Shown piece by piece: positions 19,601 through 29,920 of a stretch of 64,000 nucleotides of DNA. The notes beneath the pieces are model-generated. The model made no database searches. It saw only the letters and a program-made list of their open reading frames with translations, and was not told where the DNA came from. A program made the translations under genes and the position numbers. Where the stretch lies: positions 1,711,934 to 1,775,933 of the forward strand of contig BCKQ01000003.1 in assembly GCA_001600695.1 (NCBI GenBank), written 5' to 3'. This DNA is from Ascoidea asiatica (taxonomy: Eukaryota; Ascomycota; Saccharomycetes; Ascoideales; Ascoideaceae). Numbering within the stretch: position 1 is the first letter of the stretch; every line of letters starts with the position of its first letter.

Positions 19601-20369
19601 AATTGCTGAAGAATTTGATGGAAAAACTTACGAAGAGATCGTAGAATATTCAAAAGATTTCTGGCAAAATTTTGATTCAATTGAAAATCATGATAAATAT
19701 ATAAATCAAATTGAAAATGGTGAAGCTAAAATACTCAAAATCAGACTTCAGGAAAGAGCTGTGAAATCCAAGGTTGATAAATATAACGTACCATTGTTTG
19801 AATTGAAATTGAAATACCCTCCAACATCACAAAGTAAAAGGACTTATAGTGCAGAGGAAGACAGATTTTTGATTGTAATGCTTTATAAATATGGACTCAA
19901 TTCAGATGGCTTATTTGATAATATAAAGCAAGAAATAAAAAGTTCTCCAATTTTTAGATATGATTTTTTCCTTAAAAGCAGAACAAATAGTGAATTATCA
20001 AGGAGATGTACTACATTATTAGGCTCTCTCACTAGAGAGTTTGAGTTTGAAAGGAAGAAGAAAAAAGAAGAACTTATAGCAGCAGCTGAAAAGAAAAAGA
20101 AAGCTAAAGCTTTAGCCAAAGCTAAAATTAAAGCAAAGCTTCAAGCACAAAAAAAAGCTTTAACAAAATCAACTGCAAAAGCTAGAGGTAAACCTGGTCC
20201 AAAACCTAAAGCAAGAACCAAAGGGAAGCCAGGCCCAAAACCCAAAACAACAAAACCAAGTTCTGGAGTTATTGCAAGGACTAAAGGTAGACCAAGAATT
20301 AATAATGTGTCAACTGAAAAGAGAAGTTTTTCAAATAGTAGTAGGAATACTAAAAGGAGAAAACTTTAA
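16629..20369 (+). CDS. ISW1: ISWI-type chromatin remodelling ATPase Isw1
   Basis: This 1246-residue SNF2-family nucleosome remodeller has an acidic N-terminus, an ATPase with DEMGLGKT (279-286) and DEAH (382-385), [10 protein letters not shown], the second RecA lobe ([33 protein letters not shown]), then [21 protein letters not shown] (near 850) leading into HAND-SANT-SLIDE with [12 protein letters not shown] near 1070. It is closer to Isw1 than Isw2 because of [37 protein letters not shown]-type and RTYSxEEDRF segments. It spaces and slides nucleosomes in the nucleus. Oddities are a poly-Thr insert between the lobes (near 18010-18050) and a basic Lys/Ala coiled stretch plus KPGPKPK and KGRPR AT-hook-like repeats in the last 80 residues. 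Convergent with VAC8. Confidence 0.93.
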   Translation: MTVSSDLTVSSEKNNIINSDKDSDDMATPIDNNTPINGSKIYDVSSNTLEDEEENFEPGKSDLKSDNNKPSEITESNEEDTTGIDKDEDMVSDQEKTEETPASSIHSGQLDRESSISQSLDYSTPDYDLTKYAGYSIHKNGYFEKKLKYLLPKNIKVNSLNIDDLKKRYNYLLSLTDLFKPFFESKAKSDPEFKKLLNKIKLENLNPKGSKNGGSTRRRKTEKEEDAELLNDDQNDLSEVYEFSESPGYIDGELRPYQVLGLNWLINLHENHLSGILADEMGLGKTLQTISFLGYLRYLKCLEGPHLIIVPKSTLDNWFREFKRWTPQVNALVLTGDKEQRLNFIKTRLMTCDFDVVISSYEIVIREKAALKKFNWQYIIIDEAHRIKNEQSLLSQIIRLFSSRSRLLITGTPLQNNLHELWALLNFILPDVFSDSTVFDEWIQNSNSDTSSQSSDTKDSAIITTTTTTTTTTSSKEELEKAKEEQQQSLIKQLHKVLQPFLLRRIKSDVETSLLPKKEMNLYLKMSDMQRQWYRRILEKDIDAVNGQNGNKTRLLNIVMQLRKCCNHPYLFEGAEPGPPYTTDEHLVYNSQKLKVLDKLLKKLKSEGSRVLIFSQMSRLLDILEDYCFLRQFDYCRIDGSTEHTDRIQAIDEFNDPDSSKFLFLLTTRAGGLGINLTAADVVIIYDSDWNPQADLQAMDRAHRIGQKKQVKVFRLVTENAIEEKVLERATQKLRLDQLVIQQARTSGDPMATSTQNKTATKGDLLNMIQHGADDVFNDKAQKVDDINIEEILKNSEEKTSKLTSKYEKFGLNDLQKFTSDSGTYEWDGKDFKQNKVKKPRIPIGINFSNPSRRERKENYSVDQYYKEMLHTGGRTVKDTKGIKPPKQTIIYDHQFYSPLLGELLDREKLYFKKQIKHVVELEKGPATTYEERKANQLLEKLLIENSDPLTEEEEKLKETLLQEGYSNWSRRDFTNFIHLNARFGRENLKEIAEEFDGKTYEEIVEYSKDFWQNFDSIENHDKYINQIENGEAKILKIRLQERAVKSKVDKYNVPLFELKLKYPPTSQSKRTYSAEEDRFLIVMLYKYGLNSDGLFDNIKQEIKSSPIFRYDFFLKSRTNSELSRRCTTLLGSLTREFEFERKKKKEELIAAAEKKKKAKALAKAKIKAKLQAQKKALTKSTAKARGKPGPKPKARTKGKPGPKPKTTKPSSGVIARTKGRPRINNVSTEKRSFSNSSRNTKRRKL

Positions 20370-21190
20370 ATGTAATTTATTGTGTAGTTATTATTATAGT
20401 ACTTATTTTTTTAAAATTCTTTTTTTTCTCTCATATTAAATATTCGGTAAAATTGTATTTTTATTTAATTTATTCCATTTCATTTCTTATTTCATTTAAT
20501 TTATTTAATATAATTTTATAAATTCTTAAATATAAATTCTTTAATATAAATATTGTAAATTTAAATCATAACCATAAAAACGTTTAAAAGAGTTCTACTG
20601 TACTACAATTTTAATTTGAATAATGATTGATTCTAGCTTTTCTCATTATGTAGTTGCTAAAGAATTGAAATAATTGAAAATAAAGAAATTTATATATTTA
20701 TATACTAAATATATATGTATAAAATATAAAAAAAATTAGATTATATTTTAAATAATTTTGATTAAAAAGAATTTAAATAAAATTGAAATTAAATTACGAT
20801 TTTTTCAATTGGAAAGAAATTAAAATACATCACATTAGTAAGTTTGAAACAATATCCATATAAAAAAGATTTAAAGCATAAATATAAAAGATTATAAGAA
20901 AGAAAAGAAGGTAGAAATAAAATATGAACATAAAAGTAATGAAGAAATTGAAGCTCTGAGAAATGTTAAAAAAAAAAATCAAGTAAATATAATGTGAACA
21001 AAAAATAAGAAAAAAAAAGAAAAGAAAAGAGAAAAACATATATATAAATTAAGGAGAGTAATATACTTAATTTAATTATTTCAAAATTATTTTAGGAAAC
21101 ATATAATAAGTAAGTAAGTAAGTAATAATGATATTTATAAAGATAAATTGAATTAAATTAAATTAAATTAAATTGATTTATTAATTAAAA
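20370..21190. other. Convergent intergenic region of ISW1 and VAC8
   Basis: This is 820 bases of strongly AT-rich sequence with short simple repeats (GTAA units near 21110-21125, AATTA units near 21148-21175). No gene is seen, and a minus-strand Phe-rich frame at 20830-21039 is composition-driven. Confidence 0.6.
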
Positions 21191-22867
21191 TTAACCTATA
21201 GATTGCAAAATTTGTTCAGTTAAATGATATATATCAAATCTTGAATCATCAAGTTGGAAATTAGCATTTAATTCATTTTGTTTTTCATATTGTAATTGTT
21301 CACTTGTTGTTACATTTAATTTTTTAACACCATTCATTATATGTTCATTTTCTTTAATTAAAGAAAGAATTTGAGGATCACCACTTTCTATTAATTGTAA
21401 TAAAGTCCATAAAGAAATATGTTCAAAAGTACTATTTTCTGAATTTAAATATCTAATTAAAAATCTAACAATACCATCATTTGGTTGAAACCAATCTTTA
21501 ATTATAAAACTATAATCAGGAATTCTTGAACATAAATTAGCTAAAGCAGCAGCAGAATTTCCACAAACTTCACCATTTGAAGAAAATGTTAAAGGAATTA
21601 AAACATCTAAAAGATTTAATTCTAATAATTTTTGTTTTAAATCATCAGCTAAAGCTAAAATTGCAAAACATGCAGAAATTTCAGATTGAACAGGACCTTG
21701 AGTTTGTAAAACTAAATTTTTACATTTTTGTACAGCACCAGCTTCTAATAATGAAGATCTATTTTTTTCAGAAGATGCAGCTAAATTTCTTAAAGTTGAA
21801 ACAGCATGACATTGAATTTCTTCAGAATCTTTAAAATCTAATAAATTTACTAAAGGTTGTAAAAAACCAGCTTTAATTATTAAACTTTCATTCATTGGAT
21901 GAATTGAAATATTTCTAATACAAGCAACAGCAGCTAATATTAAAGGTTGTTGAGGAGAATTTAATAAATTAACAAGATGTGGTAAACCACCATTTCTAAC
22001 AATATCTAATTGATAAGCAGGATCAGAAGCTAAATTTCTTAAAGCTAAAGTTGCTTGACATTGAACTCTTGAACTTTGAGAATCCATAAGAGAAACTAAT
22101 TGAATAACTAATCTTGATTCAGTTTGTAATAATTTTTTTCTATTTGATTCATCTACAGCAATATTTGATAAAGCAGTTGTACAATAATATTGAACATCTT
22201 GATCATTTGAAGATAATAAAGAAACTAAAACAGGTACAGCACCAGCATCAACTAATTCTTTTCTATTTTCTAAAGAATGAGTCATATTTAATAGAGCACC
22301 AGTTGCATTTCTTTGAACTCTTAAATCTTTATTTTTTGCTAATTTTGTTAAAGGTAATAAAGCACCACTTTTTGCAATTTTAGCTTTATTATCATCTTGA
22401 GTTGCTAAATTAGTTATACAACCAACAGCATTACATTGAACTTCAGTATTTGGAGAATCCATTTGTCTTATAAGTGGTTCTAAACCACCTAATTCTACAA
22501 TTAAAACTTTATTTTCACTATTTACAGCTAAATTACCAAGAGCAGCACAAGCAGCTCTTTCAACTTCAGGATCAGAAGTTTGTAATAAAAGTAAAATTGG
22601 ATCAAAAACATCTTTACCAACAGCTTTAACATCTTTTTCAGTAATTTCAGCAAATGCTAAAGCTGCACTTCTTTGTAAATCAATATTTTCAGAATAAACT
22701 AAAGTTGATAAAGCTCTTAATGGACCAGGACCAAAAAAATCAATTTCAGTTCTATTTTCTAAATATCTTAATAATTCAGTTATTGCTTCTCTTTCATTTT
22801 CAGCTAATAAAGGTTGATTATCATTTGATTGAGAATCAGAATATAAACAACTACAACATACACCCAT
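21191..22867 (-). CDS. VAC8: Vacuolar armadillo-repeat protein Vac8
   Basis: This 558-residue protein begins MGVCCSCL: Gly2 is an N-myristoylation site and Cys4, Cys5 and Cys7 are the palmitoylation cluster that anchors Vac8 to the vacuole. The rest is an array of about eleven to twelve armadillo repeats with recurring 'ALxNLAxxxENxxxLVEAGAVPxLVxLL'-type units (e.g. [53 protein letters not shown]). Vac8 acts in vacuole inheritance (Vac17), the nucleus-vacuole junction (Nvj1), and Cvt/autophagy (Atg13). Length and organisation match the family (578 in baker's yeast). Conserved throughout, with no low-complexity inserts despite the AT bias. Confidence 0.97.
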   Translation of the reverse strand: MGVCCSCLYSDSQSNDNQPLLAENEREAITELLRYLENRTEIDFFGPGPLRALSTLVYSENIDLQRSAALAFAEITEKDVKAVGKDVFDPILLLLQTSDPEVERAACAALGNLAVNSENKVLIVELGGLEPLIRQMDSPNTEVQCNAVGCITNLATQDDNKAKIAKSGALLPLTKLAKNKDLRVQRNATGALLNMTHSLENRKELVDAGAVPVLVSLLSSNDQDVQYYCTTALSNIAVDESNRKKLLQTESRLVIQLVSLMDSQSSRVQCQATLALRNLASDPAYQLDIVRNGGLPHLVNLLNSPQQPLILAAVACIRNISIHPMNESLIIKAGFLQPLVNLLDFKDSEEIQCHAVSTLRNLAASSEKNRSSLLEAGAVQKCKNLVLQTQGPVQSEISACFAILALADDLKQKLLELNLLDVLIPLTFSSNGEVCGNSAAALANLCSRIPDYSFIIKDWFQPNDGIVRFLIRYLNSENSTFEHISLWTLLQLIESGDPQILSLIKENEHIMNGVKKLNVTTSEQLQYEKQNELNANFQLDDSRFDIYHLTEQILQSIG

Positions 22868-22892
22868 TATTATTTATTATTTATTATATTAT

Positions 22893-22939
22893 TATGTTAT
22901 GTTATGTTATGTTAAGATGATATGATATGATATGATATG
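22893..22939. repeat. Pentamer repeats TTATG then GATAT
   Basis: About four TTATG units run directly into about four GATAT units, just upstream of the VAC8 start. A similar GATAT run occurs at 46946-46996. Confidence 0.85.
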
Positions 22940-23109
22940 CTTTGTTATTATATTATTATATATAATAATAGAATATTATATAAAATTGAATATATAATTT
23001 TATTAAAAAGAGGATAAATTTATGAAATGAATTGAATTAATAGTGTAGTTAAATGATTTGAATGAATATAAAAGAGTGAGCGTGAGGGTGAAAATGATAA
23101 GTGATATTG

Positions 23110-23123
23110 ATAACTTAAGTTAT
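23110..23123. promoter_or_regulatory. Perfect 14-bp palindrome
   Basis: ataacttaagttat is its own reverse complement and lies in the VAC8 upstream region next to the GATAAT repeat. It may be a dimer-binding site, though this is an inference. Confidence 0.4.
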
Positions 23124-23137
23124 AAGTTATTGTTATT

Positions 23138-23188
23138 GATATTGATAATGATAATGATAATGATAAAGATAATGATAATGATTGATAT
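23138..23188. repeat. GATAAT hexamer repeat (GATA-rich)
   Basis: Repeated GATAAT units with one GATAAAG variant give about eight GATA cores within 50 bases. It could be a GATA-factor cluster or only a microsatellite. Confidence 0.75.
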
Positions 23189-23837
23189 GGATATTATAAA
23201 TGGAATGGATATGTAATGGAATTAGAAATATAAATAAAAGAAGAATATAAATAAATTAATTGATTTAATGTATTAAAGATTAAATGGATTTGTATATTTT
23301 ATATTAGAGTATTATTAAAGTATTATTGATAAAAGTAAAATAGAATATTTAGTAGTTAACCATAACTATTGAGCAGTAGATTAAATGGAATATTTGAAAT
23401 ACAGTAGAATTAGAATTTGATATTAGAAATAAATAACATAGAATAATTTAGTAGAAGCAGAAGAAAGAAGCAGTAAAAATGAGAATAAAGTACGTACTGT
23501 GAAGTTGGTAGTAGTAGTAGTGGTAGCAGTAGTGGTATCCTTGGTGGTATCCTTTTACTGTGCTTTGTATGGGAGCCATGAAAAACAAGACTGAGCAAAG
23601 CTGAAGTGGTATTTTGAAAGTATTTCAAAAGTAAAAGGCAATAACAACCGCAGTAATGGTAGCAGTAGTGGTGGTAGCAAGCAAAAAAGAATAATAATGG
23701 TCAGGTGATTGAAATTGGGGAAAATGTCAGGTGACTTGTTATTGGTTGTACTAAACACACCACATTATGTGTATAAACTACAAAGTACACAACTTACCCT
23801 TAATAGAATGAAATTAGTAGTTATTTATTGAATATTA

Positions 23838-24737
23838 CTACTTGTAGACGAGGTCTGATCTAAGGACCCATTTGGCTCCATCCCTGACCTCCTCGGCTTC
23901 GTGGAGGAGACACTTGTTTCCGTGTCTGTGCAAAAGCACCATTCCTTTCTTTGGATGCACATTAAAACCACCGGCACCAACACCTGTTCTACTGGGACTG
24001 TCTGGATAGAAGACGGTGCCCCCACCTGCAAACTCCTCGCCTCCGGTCAAGTACAAAAGCATTGTCCATTTGGTGAAACCTTTGATTTTGTCTCCATTTT
24101 CACTTAAACATGAGCTTTTCACTGCTTCATCGTAGTGTTTTTCAAAGAAATGTCCCTTTTGATACCTGTAAATTCGAATTTCTGGATTTAATCCAATTGA
24201 TCCATTGAAAAATTCAAATTTATCTTCACCATCTTCTTCTTCTTCTTCTTTTAAATATTCAATAATATTACTTAGATAATCATATAAAATCTTTGAATTT
24301 ATAAAATCTGTAAACTGAACCCTTTCATTGAATCTTAATGCATAATTTTTCCTTTTAACTAATTTTGTTTCTGTAAATTTGTCTTGAATATTTGTTTTCA
24401 AACTTTCTTTAATTATTTCATTACATAAATCTTCATTAAAGAAATTTTCAATTAAAATAATTTGTTTCCATGATATAATTTTTTTAATAACTGGTAATTT
24501 AATTTTATAATTATTTTTGAATTTAATTGATTGAAGTTTTTTAAAAATTAATGGGAAATTAAATCCAATTTCATTATCTTCATTTTCCACTTCTACTTCT
24601 CTGTCTTTGTCTTTATCTTTATCTTTATCTTTAGTTCCAATAGTAATGAGATCTGAAGTTCGACTACTCTTGCTTTTTTTCTTTACTTTTCCCATTCTAT
24701 TCACTCTATTACCATAATCATTACCATTACCATTCAA
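23838..24737 (-). CDS. 2-oxoglutarate/Fe(II) oxygenase, prolyl-4-hydroxylase-like
   Basis: In this 299-residue protein the C-terminal half carries the dioxygenase core: EIRIYRYQKGHFFEKHYDE with iron ligands H201 and D203, LLYLTGGEEFAGGGTVFY, a distal His in LLHEAEEV (H279), and the 2-oxoglutarate-binding basic residue in KWVLRSDLVY (R293). This resembles fungal proteins annotated as 2OG-Fe(II) oxygenases of the prolyl-4-hydroxylase superfamily; the substrate is unknown. The N-terminus is Lys/Asp-rich with no signal peptide, so a cytosolic or nuclear location is more likely than the secretory pathway. An alternative start at Met15 is possible. Base composition jumps within the gene: the 3' part (about 23840-24110) is far GC-richer than the 5' part. 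It shares a divergent promoter with the lipase-like gene. Confidence 0.82.
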   Translation of the reverse strand: MNGNGNDYGNRVNRMGKVKKKSKSSRTSDLITIGTKDKDKDKDKDREVEVENEDNEIGFNFPLIFKKLQSIKFKNNYKIKLPVIKKIISWKQIILIENFFNEDLCNEIIKESLKTNIQDKFTETKLVKRKNYALRFNERVQFTDFINSKILYDYLSNIIEYLKEEEEEDGEDKFEFFNGSIGLNPEIRIYRYQKGHFFEKHYDEAVKSSCLSENGDKIKGFTKWTMLLYLTGGEEFAGGGTVFYPDSPSRTGVGAGGFNVHPKKGMVLLHRHGNKCLLHEAEEVRDGAKWVLRSDLVYK

Positions 24738-25448
24738 TGAAGAACTTGACTATATTATATTACAATAGAATAACATTAATAAAATCAATAACATTTTTAA
24801 TATAATCATAATCAATTGGTAGTTTGTGCTCTGATTCCACAGCCGGTTAACGACTCTTTCCTTCTTTCTTTCCTTCTTTCAACCTGCCTTGTTACTACTG
24901 CTGCAATCCCGCGACTTCTTTCTTTTATCTCACTCATTTTGTCTTACTTTTCTTAACTTTGTCTCAGATTTATCTATTTAAATTTAAATTATTACTCGAC
25001 CCTCCTAAAATAATAAAATAATAAAATAATAAAATAATAAACAATCAACTATTAAATACTAAATAATTATCAAGTAATTATCATGTATATGAAATTTACA
25101 TTTGAACAAATTACAATATATAATAATCTATATATAATAATACTTGAATAAGTTTCACTTCATTTCATTTCATTCCTTCAATTTTACTCAATTGATTCCA
25201 GTTCAATTGATTCATTGCATTCCATTTCATTCTATTCACTCAATTCATTTCAATTCATTCCACTTCACTTCATTTCATTTAAATTAACTTCAATTCTCTT
25301 CAATTCTCTTCAATTCTCTTCAATTCTATTATATTTATTCAAAATTAATTCAAGTTATGTCAATATACTTAAAAACTTAATCATATTCATTTAGAATTCA
25401 ATAATTCAATTCAATTCAATTATATACAATATAAAATAATATACTGTA
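24738..25448. promoter_or_regulatory. Divergent oxygenase / lipase-like promoter
   Basis: A modest GC-richer patch (24830-24930) is followed by AT-rich sequence dominated by degenerate TTCAATT/TTCATTT pentamer-like repeats (25150-25340), including four perfect 10-bp copies at 25288-25327. No gene is seen. Confidence 0.55.
25288..25327. repeat. 10-bp tandem repeat cttcaattct x4
   Basis: Four perfect consecutive copies lie about 120 bases upstream of the lipase-like start. The period is the same as the repeat at 2536-2595, near one helical turn. Confidence 0.9.
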
Positions 25449-26770
25449 ATGGAGAAATCTTTTACAATTAATAATCATAATGATTTAATTAATAATTATC
25501 CTGAATTCAATTCTTTATTATTTTATGATTCTCAATCTTTATCAATTGGTCAAGTTTTTAGATATATTATAACTTTTAAAAGAAAAAAATCTTTATTAAT
25601 TTCCACTCCAAAAATTGATAAAATATCATTAAGAATTAAAAATAATGAATATTCTTTAATGAATTCATTAAATTTATTAGGTCCTTTCTCTTTTTATATT
25701 GATATTTTACCTTATAATTATTATATAAATAATAATATTTCTCCAATTAATAAAAAACATAATATTAATGTTAATAATGATAATGATGATGAAAATGATG
25801 ATTTTTTCTTAAATTTAAAAAATTTTAAACAAAATTTAAATCCTGGTAAAACTTTTAAAATTAATTTAAATTTAAATGAAAATTCAATAATTAATAATTT
25901 AAATGATCCTTTGTATGATGAAAATTTTGATACTTTTAATTTTCAATTAAATATTTTAAATCAAAATTTATTACAATCTCATATAAATTTAAATTTTCAA
26001 ATTTTAATTGGTTTAAATCTTTCAAATTTAAAATTAATTCATCATAATAATAATTTTAATAATTTAATTAAATTTTTTAATTCAAAACAAAATAAAAATT
26101 TAACTAATAATTCATTAATTATAAATCCATTAAATACAAATGATATTTGGTCAAAACCTCCTCCTGATTTAAATAAAAAAATTCATTTAATAATTTTAAC
26201 TCATGGTGTTTATTCAAATTTATCTTCTGATATGTTATATATTAAAGATAAAATTGAACAAAATAATTTTAATCCAATTAATAATACTTTTAAAGATAAT
26301 ATTATTATTAGAGGTTATCATAATAATGTTTCAAAAACTGATAAAGGTATAAAATTTCTTGGTAAAAATTTAGCTAATTTTATATTTAATTTAATTAATG
26401 ATAATTCAAATTTTATTTATACAAAAAATATTAATAAAATTTCTTTTATTGGTCATTCATTAGGTGGTCCAACTCAATCTTTTGCAATTTATTATTTATT
26501 AAATAATAAATCTTTTTTTCAAGGTATTAATAAAAATAAAAAACATTTAAATGATTTAATTCCAATAAATTTTATAACTTTAGCTTCTCCATTCATGGGA
26601 ATTTTTGGTGAATTTAATAGTATTATAAAATTTGGTTTAGATCTTGGTTTTTTAGGTAAAACTGGTAGAGATTTAACTTTAAGACATCAATTTTTTAAAT
26701 GTTCAATAAAATCTGATTCAAATGATAATAATATTAATGATAATAATACTGATAATGATAATGATAATTT

Positions 26771-26804
<34 letters not shown>

Positions 26805-28877
26805 TCTTATTTAAATATTTTACATAAAAAATCAAAATCAAAAGAATTTAAATTAATTTCAAAACCAATTTTAGAATTAATTCCAGAAAATAAAAAATTT
26901 CATAATTATTTAAAAAAATTTAAAAATAGAGTACTTTATGCAAATATTGTTAATGATGGTATTGTACCTTTAAATACTTCTGCTTTATTATATCTTGATT
27001 ATAAAGAAATGAAAAATATTGATAATATTAAAAAAAATCAAGAAATTGAAAATGATCAAAAATTTCATGAATTTAAAGAGAATAAAAAAAAAAATTTCTT
27101 AAATCAATCTCTGTCACATCCAACTTTAACAAAATTCAATAAAAATAATCCAGTTGTTGGTGTTATACCTCCAGAAAAACAAGAAAATTCAATTTTTTAT
27201 TTAAATTCAAAATTAAATGATATAAATAAAAATAAATCTTTATCAAATTTAAAGTCAAATATTAATATATCACCAAATTCATCTCCACCATTAAGTCCAA
27301 AAAAACTTACATGTTTAAAACTTCATAAAATGGATAATAAAAATAAAAAATCATTATCATCATTACCTCCATTAAATGTTCAAAGATCTCAAAGTGAATC
27401 AATAATTTATAATAAAAATTTAAATAATGAAAATTCAATTTTGAATTCTAGACCAAATTTATCAAAAAGACGTATGAGTTCAATAACAGGATTAAAATTT
27501 AATTTATCAAATTTAAATAATGATAAAGAATTACCTCATTATTTTGATTTCAGTAAAAAATTAACAGAAAGAAAAGAAAAAAAAATATTAAAATTAACAA
27601 CATTATCAAATTCAGAATCTTCAACACCTCATTCTGGTACACCATATTCAACAGCTTTAAGATCTATTCAAAATGGATTCAATTTTAATATAAATGATGT
27701 AAGTGATGATAATATCAATAATAATACTAGTTCTTCAAATAATCTGATATCCAATAGTAATAATAATAATAGAAAAGGAAGTATTATTCCAAGTTCTGGA
27801 GAAGTTTTTATTCCTAAGAAATCATCTACAATTTATTCATTTATAAATATTTTATTATCACCTGAACCAACTAAAGATTTTTTTGAAAAATATTTTCATT
27901 CGCATTTTGATAATAATAATAATAATAACTATAGTAATGATGATAGTGATAATAATATAAAAATTTCCGAAGAAGATATTAATGAAGGTGATATTAAAAA
28001 AGAACTTAAAATTGGAGTTGAAGGATTACCTTTAGGTATGAAAAGTGAAGTCATTGTTCATGATCAAATTTATAAATATGAAGATTTACCTCCACCTGTT
28101 TATAATAGAGTTAGTAGACATTTATATAGAAGAAGACATAAAGATAAGAAAAAATTAAATGAGAATTGGAATGATAATTTAAATGAAAAGTCAATAAAAG
28201 CTATAAATCCAATTAAAAATATTGAAAATGATAATGGAAATAGAAATGGAAATGAAGAAATTGATAATCATTTTCAATTAAGTCCAATTCTGGAAGTTTC
28301 TAGTAGACTGGAACATGCAAATCATAGAAATACAGTATCTATAACTCAAAGATTGGAAGAAGATAAAAGTGGAAGTGAAGATGGAAATGGAAATGAAAGT
28401 TTAAATGAAAATGGAGCTGGAATAAATGATGAAATAAAGGATAATCATCTTCAAGCGAAATTAAGTAATTTAGATGGAAGATCAAATATAAGTAGTATTT
28501 CGGTAAATTCAACAAATGGAATCAATTCAACATATTCAAATTCAGGTATATTTAGTTTTGATTCATTATTTAATCCAGAAAGTAAAAATTCAAATCTGGA
28601 TAATGAATCTAAAATTTCCAAAGATTTAATTGAAATTAAAGATGATCCATTTTGTTATAAATTGAAAAAAAGTAAAAGAATAAAAAATATGATAAAACTG
28701 AATAAAAAAGATGGTATAGAAGAAAAAATTGCAAGACTTTATCAATATGATGTAACTTGGAGAAAAGTTTTAGTTAATTTAAAACCAGATGCTCATAATA
28801 ATATTGTTGTAAGAAGAAGATTTGTAAATTCATATGGATGGGAAGTAATTGATCATCTTGTTAATTCATTTTTTTAA
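25449..28877 (+). CDS. DUF676 serine-esterase/lipase-like protein, extended (Rog1/Lpl1/YDR444W type)
   Basis: This 1142-residue protein has an N-terminal domain (1-230), then an alpha/beta hydrolase core: LIILTHGVYSN (about 246-256), the nucleophile elbow GHSLGG (335-340, Ser337), then FITLASPFMGIFGEF, and ILELIPENKKFHNYL followed by RVLYANIVNDGIVPLNTS, where the catalytic His/Asp region of this family lies. Baker's yeast relatives (Rog1, YDR444W, YDL109C) are about 650-690 residues. This one carries an extra Ser/Asn-rich, probably disordered region (about 540-1060) before a conserved-looking end (YDVTWRKVLVNLKPDAHNNI, then RRRFVNSYGWEVIDHL) that pairs with the core. Predicted lipid hydrolase; the substrate is unknown. 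No signal peptide is seen. Confidence 0.82.
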
Positions 28878-29139
28878 TATTTTACCTTTTTTTTTTAATT
28901 TTTTTTTCTTTTAGCATCTCTGGCTATAGAATAACTTATATAAACTGTGTAATATAAATATCCAACGTCAAACTTCAAATTTCAAATGTCAAGTGTCATT
29001 ATTATTTATAGTTACTTCACTGTCAATAATAAAATACCAATACCAATATCAATCTCAGATTCACAATTTCTTACACCTCTGATAATTTAGATCTCCAAAG
29101 CGAGAAAGTTTTAATTGAGCCAGATTAAAAGCTTTAACG

Positions 29140-29163
29140 AACCACTTCTGGGTCAAAGTGGTT
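29140..29163. promoter_or_regulatory. Inverted repeat AACCACTT ... AAGTGGTT
   Basis: Perfect 8-bp arms (29140-29147 and 29156-29163) are separated by 8 bases. It could be a dyad binding site or a small hairpin. Function is unknown. Confidence 0.5.
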
Positions 29164-29306
29164 ATTAACAAACACTCTTCTCACTGCTCCACAAACAGCC
29201 GCAAGTGTTCGGCAAGGGTTCGACAAGAAGTGGACCAAAGTTTTGTTCTGATGGAGATTTTCAAGCGAAGTGCAATAGAATTGTAATAGTAACAATAACA
29301 GTAGTA

Positions 29307-29358
29307 ACAGTAGTAGAATTACAGTAGTAGAATTACTGTAGTAGGATTACAGTACTGG
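29307..29358. repeat. 14-bp tandem repeat acagtagtagaatt
   Basis: Two identical 14-bp units, a third with three differences (actgtagtaggatt), and a partial fourth (acagtactgg) are consecutive. Confidence 0.85.
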
Positions 29359-29920
29359 CATTATTGACGCTTTGGAGCTTTCACTTTTCTTCTTCTTCTT
29401 TTTCAGCGTTTGACTACCGCCAGACCAGTTCGAACTCGCTTGAAATCCTTGCTTTTCAGGTGCTTTGATAGCGAATTGAGTTTTTATATATTTCACTTTC
29501 TCTTATTTACTTTCTCTTATTCACTTATTTACTTCTTTATTTATTCATTGTTTATTATCTCATATTTATTATTCCCTTCAGATATCAATCAATCAATTGT
29601 TGTTATATCTTCCAATTAATCTTCCAATCAATCTTCCAATCAATTAATTATCCATTATTCAATTGATTAATCTAAATCCATAATCAATTCATCTTTTGAT
29701 TAATTGATTGATTATTTCTACTACTGTTCATTTACTTTAGTTATTCAACTTTATCATCTTGAAATTAACTCAAATCAATTTCCATTCTTTATAATTAAAA
29801 TTTAAATCGATTGAATCTTTTGCAAATTAAAAATTTACATTGATTTGATCGAGTTTAATTATTATAATCTCTTAATCATTTAATAATTTTCTTCTCTTTT
29901 ATCTTAATTTCAAATTTATT

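Larger units (their letters stand above)
22868..23837. promoter_or_regulatory. VAC8 upstream region, rich in simple repeats
   Basis: Beginning at the VAC8 start: a TTATG/GATAT pentamer run (22893-22939), a perfect 14-bp palindrome ataacttaagttat (23110-23123), a GATAAT hexamer run (23138-23188), then toward 23500-23680 GC-richer repeats of a GGTAGCAGTAGTGG-like unit (near 23522 and 23658). No supported gene. Confidence 0.55.
28878..29920. promoter_or_regulatory. LHP1-like upstream region
   Basis: After lipase 3' sequence there is a GC-richer block (29090-29460) with an 8-bp inverted repeat (29140-29163), a CAAGxGTTCGxCAAG repeat near 29200-29225 and a 14-bp tandem repeat (29307-29358). From 29470 it is pyrimidine-rich and AT-rich, with repeated TTCCAATCAAT-like stretches, leading to the LHP1-like start. 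A short open frame (29410-29619) has no recognisable product. Confidence 0.55.

Noticed and set aside
29200-29450. tRNA-like GTTCGAAC and GGTTCGAC strings
   Set aside because: No acceptor-stem pairing, no A-box at the right distance and no anticodon arm could be placed.
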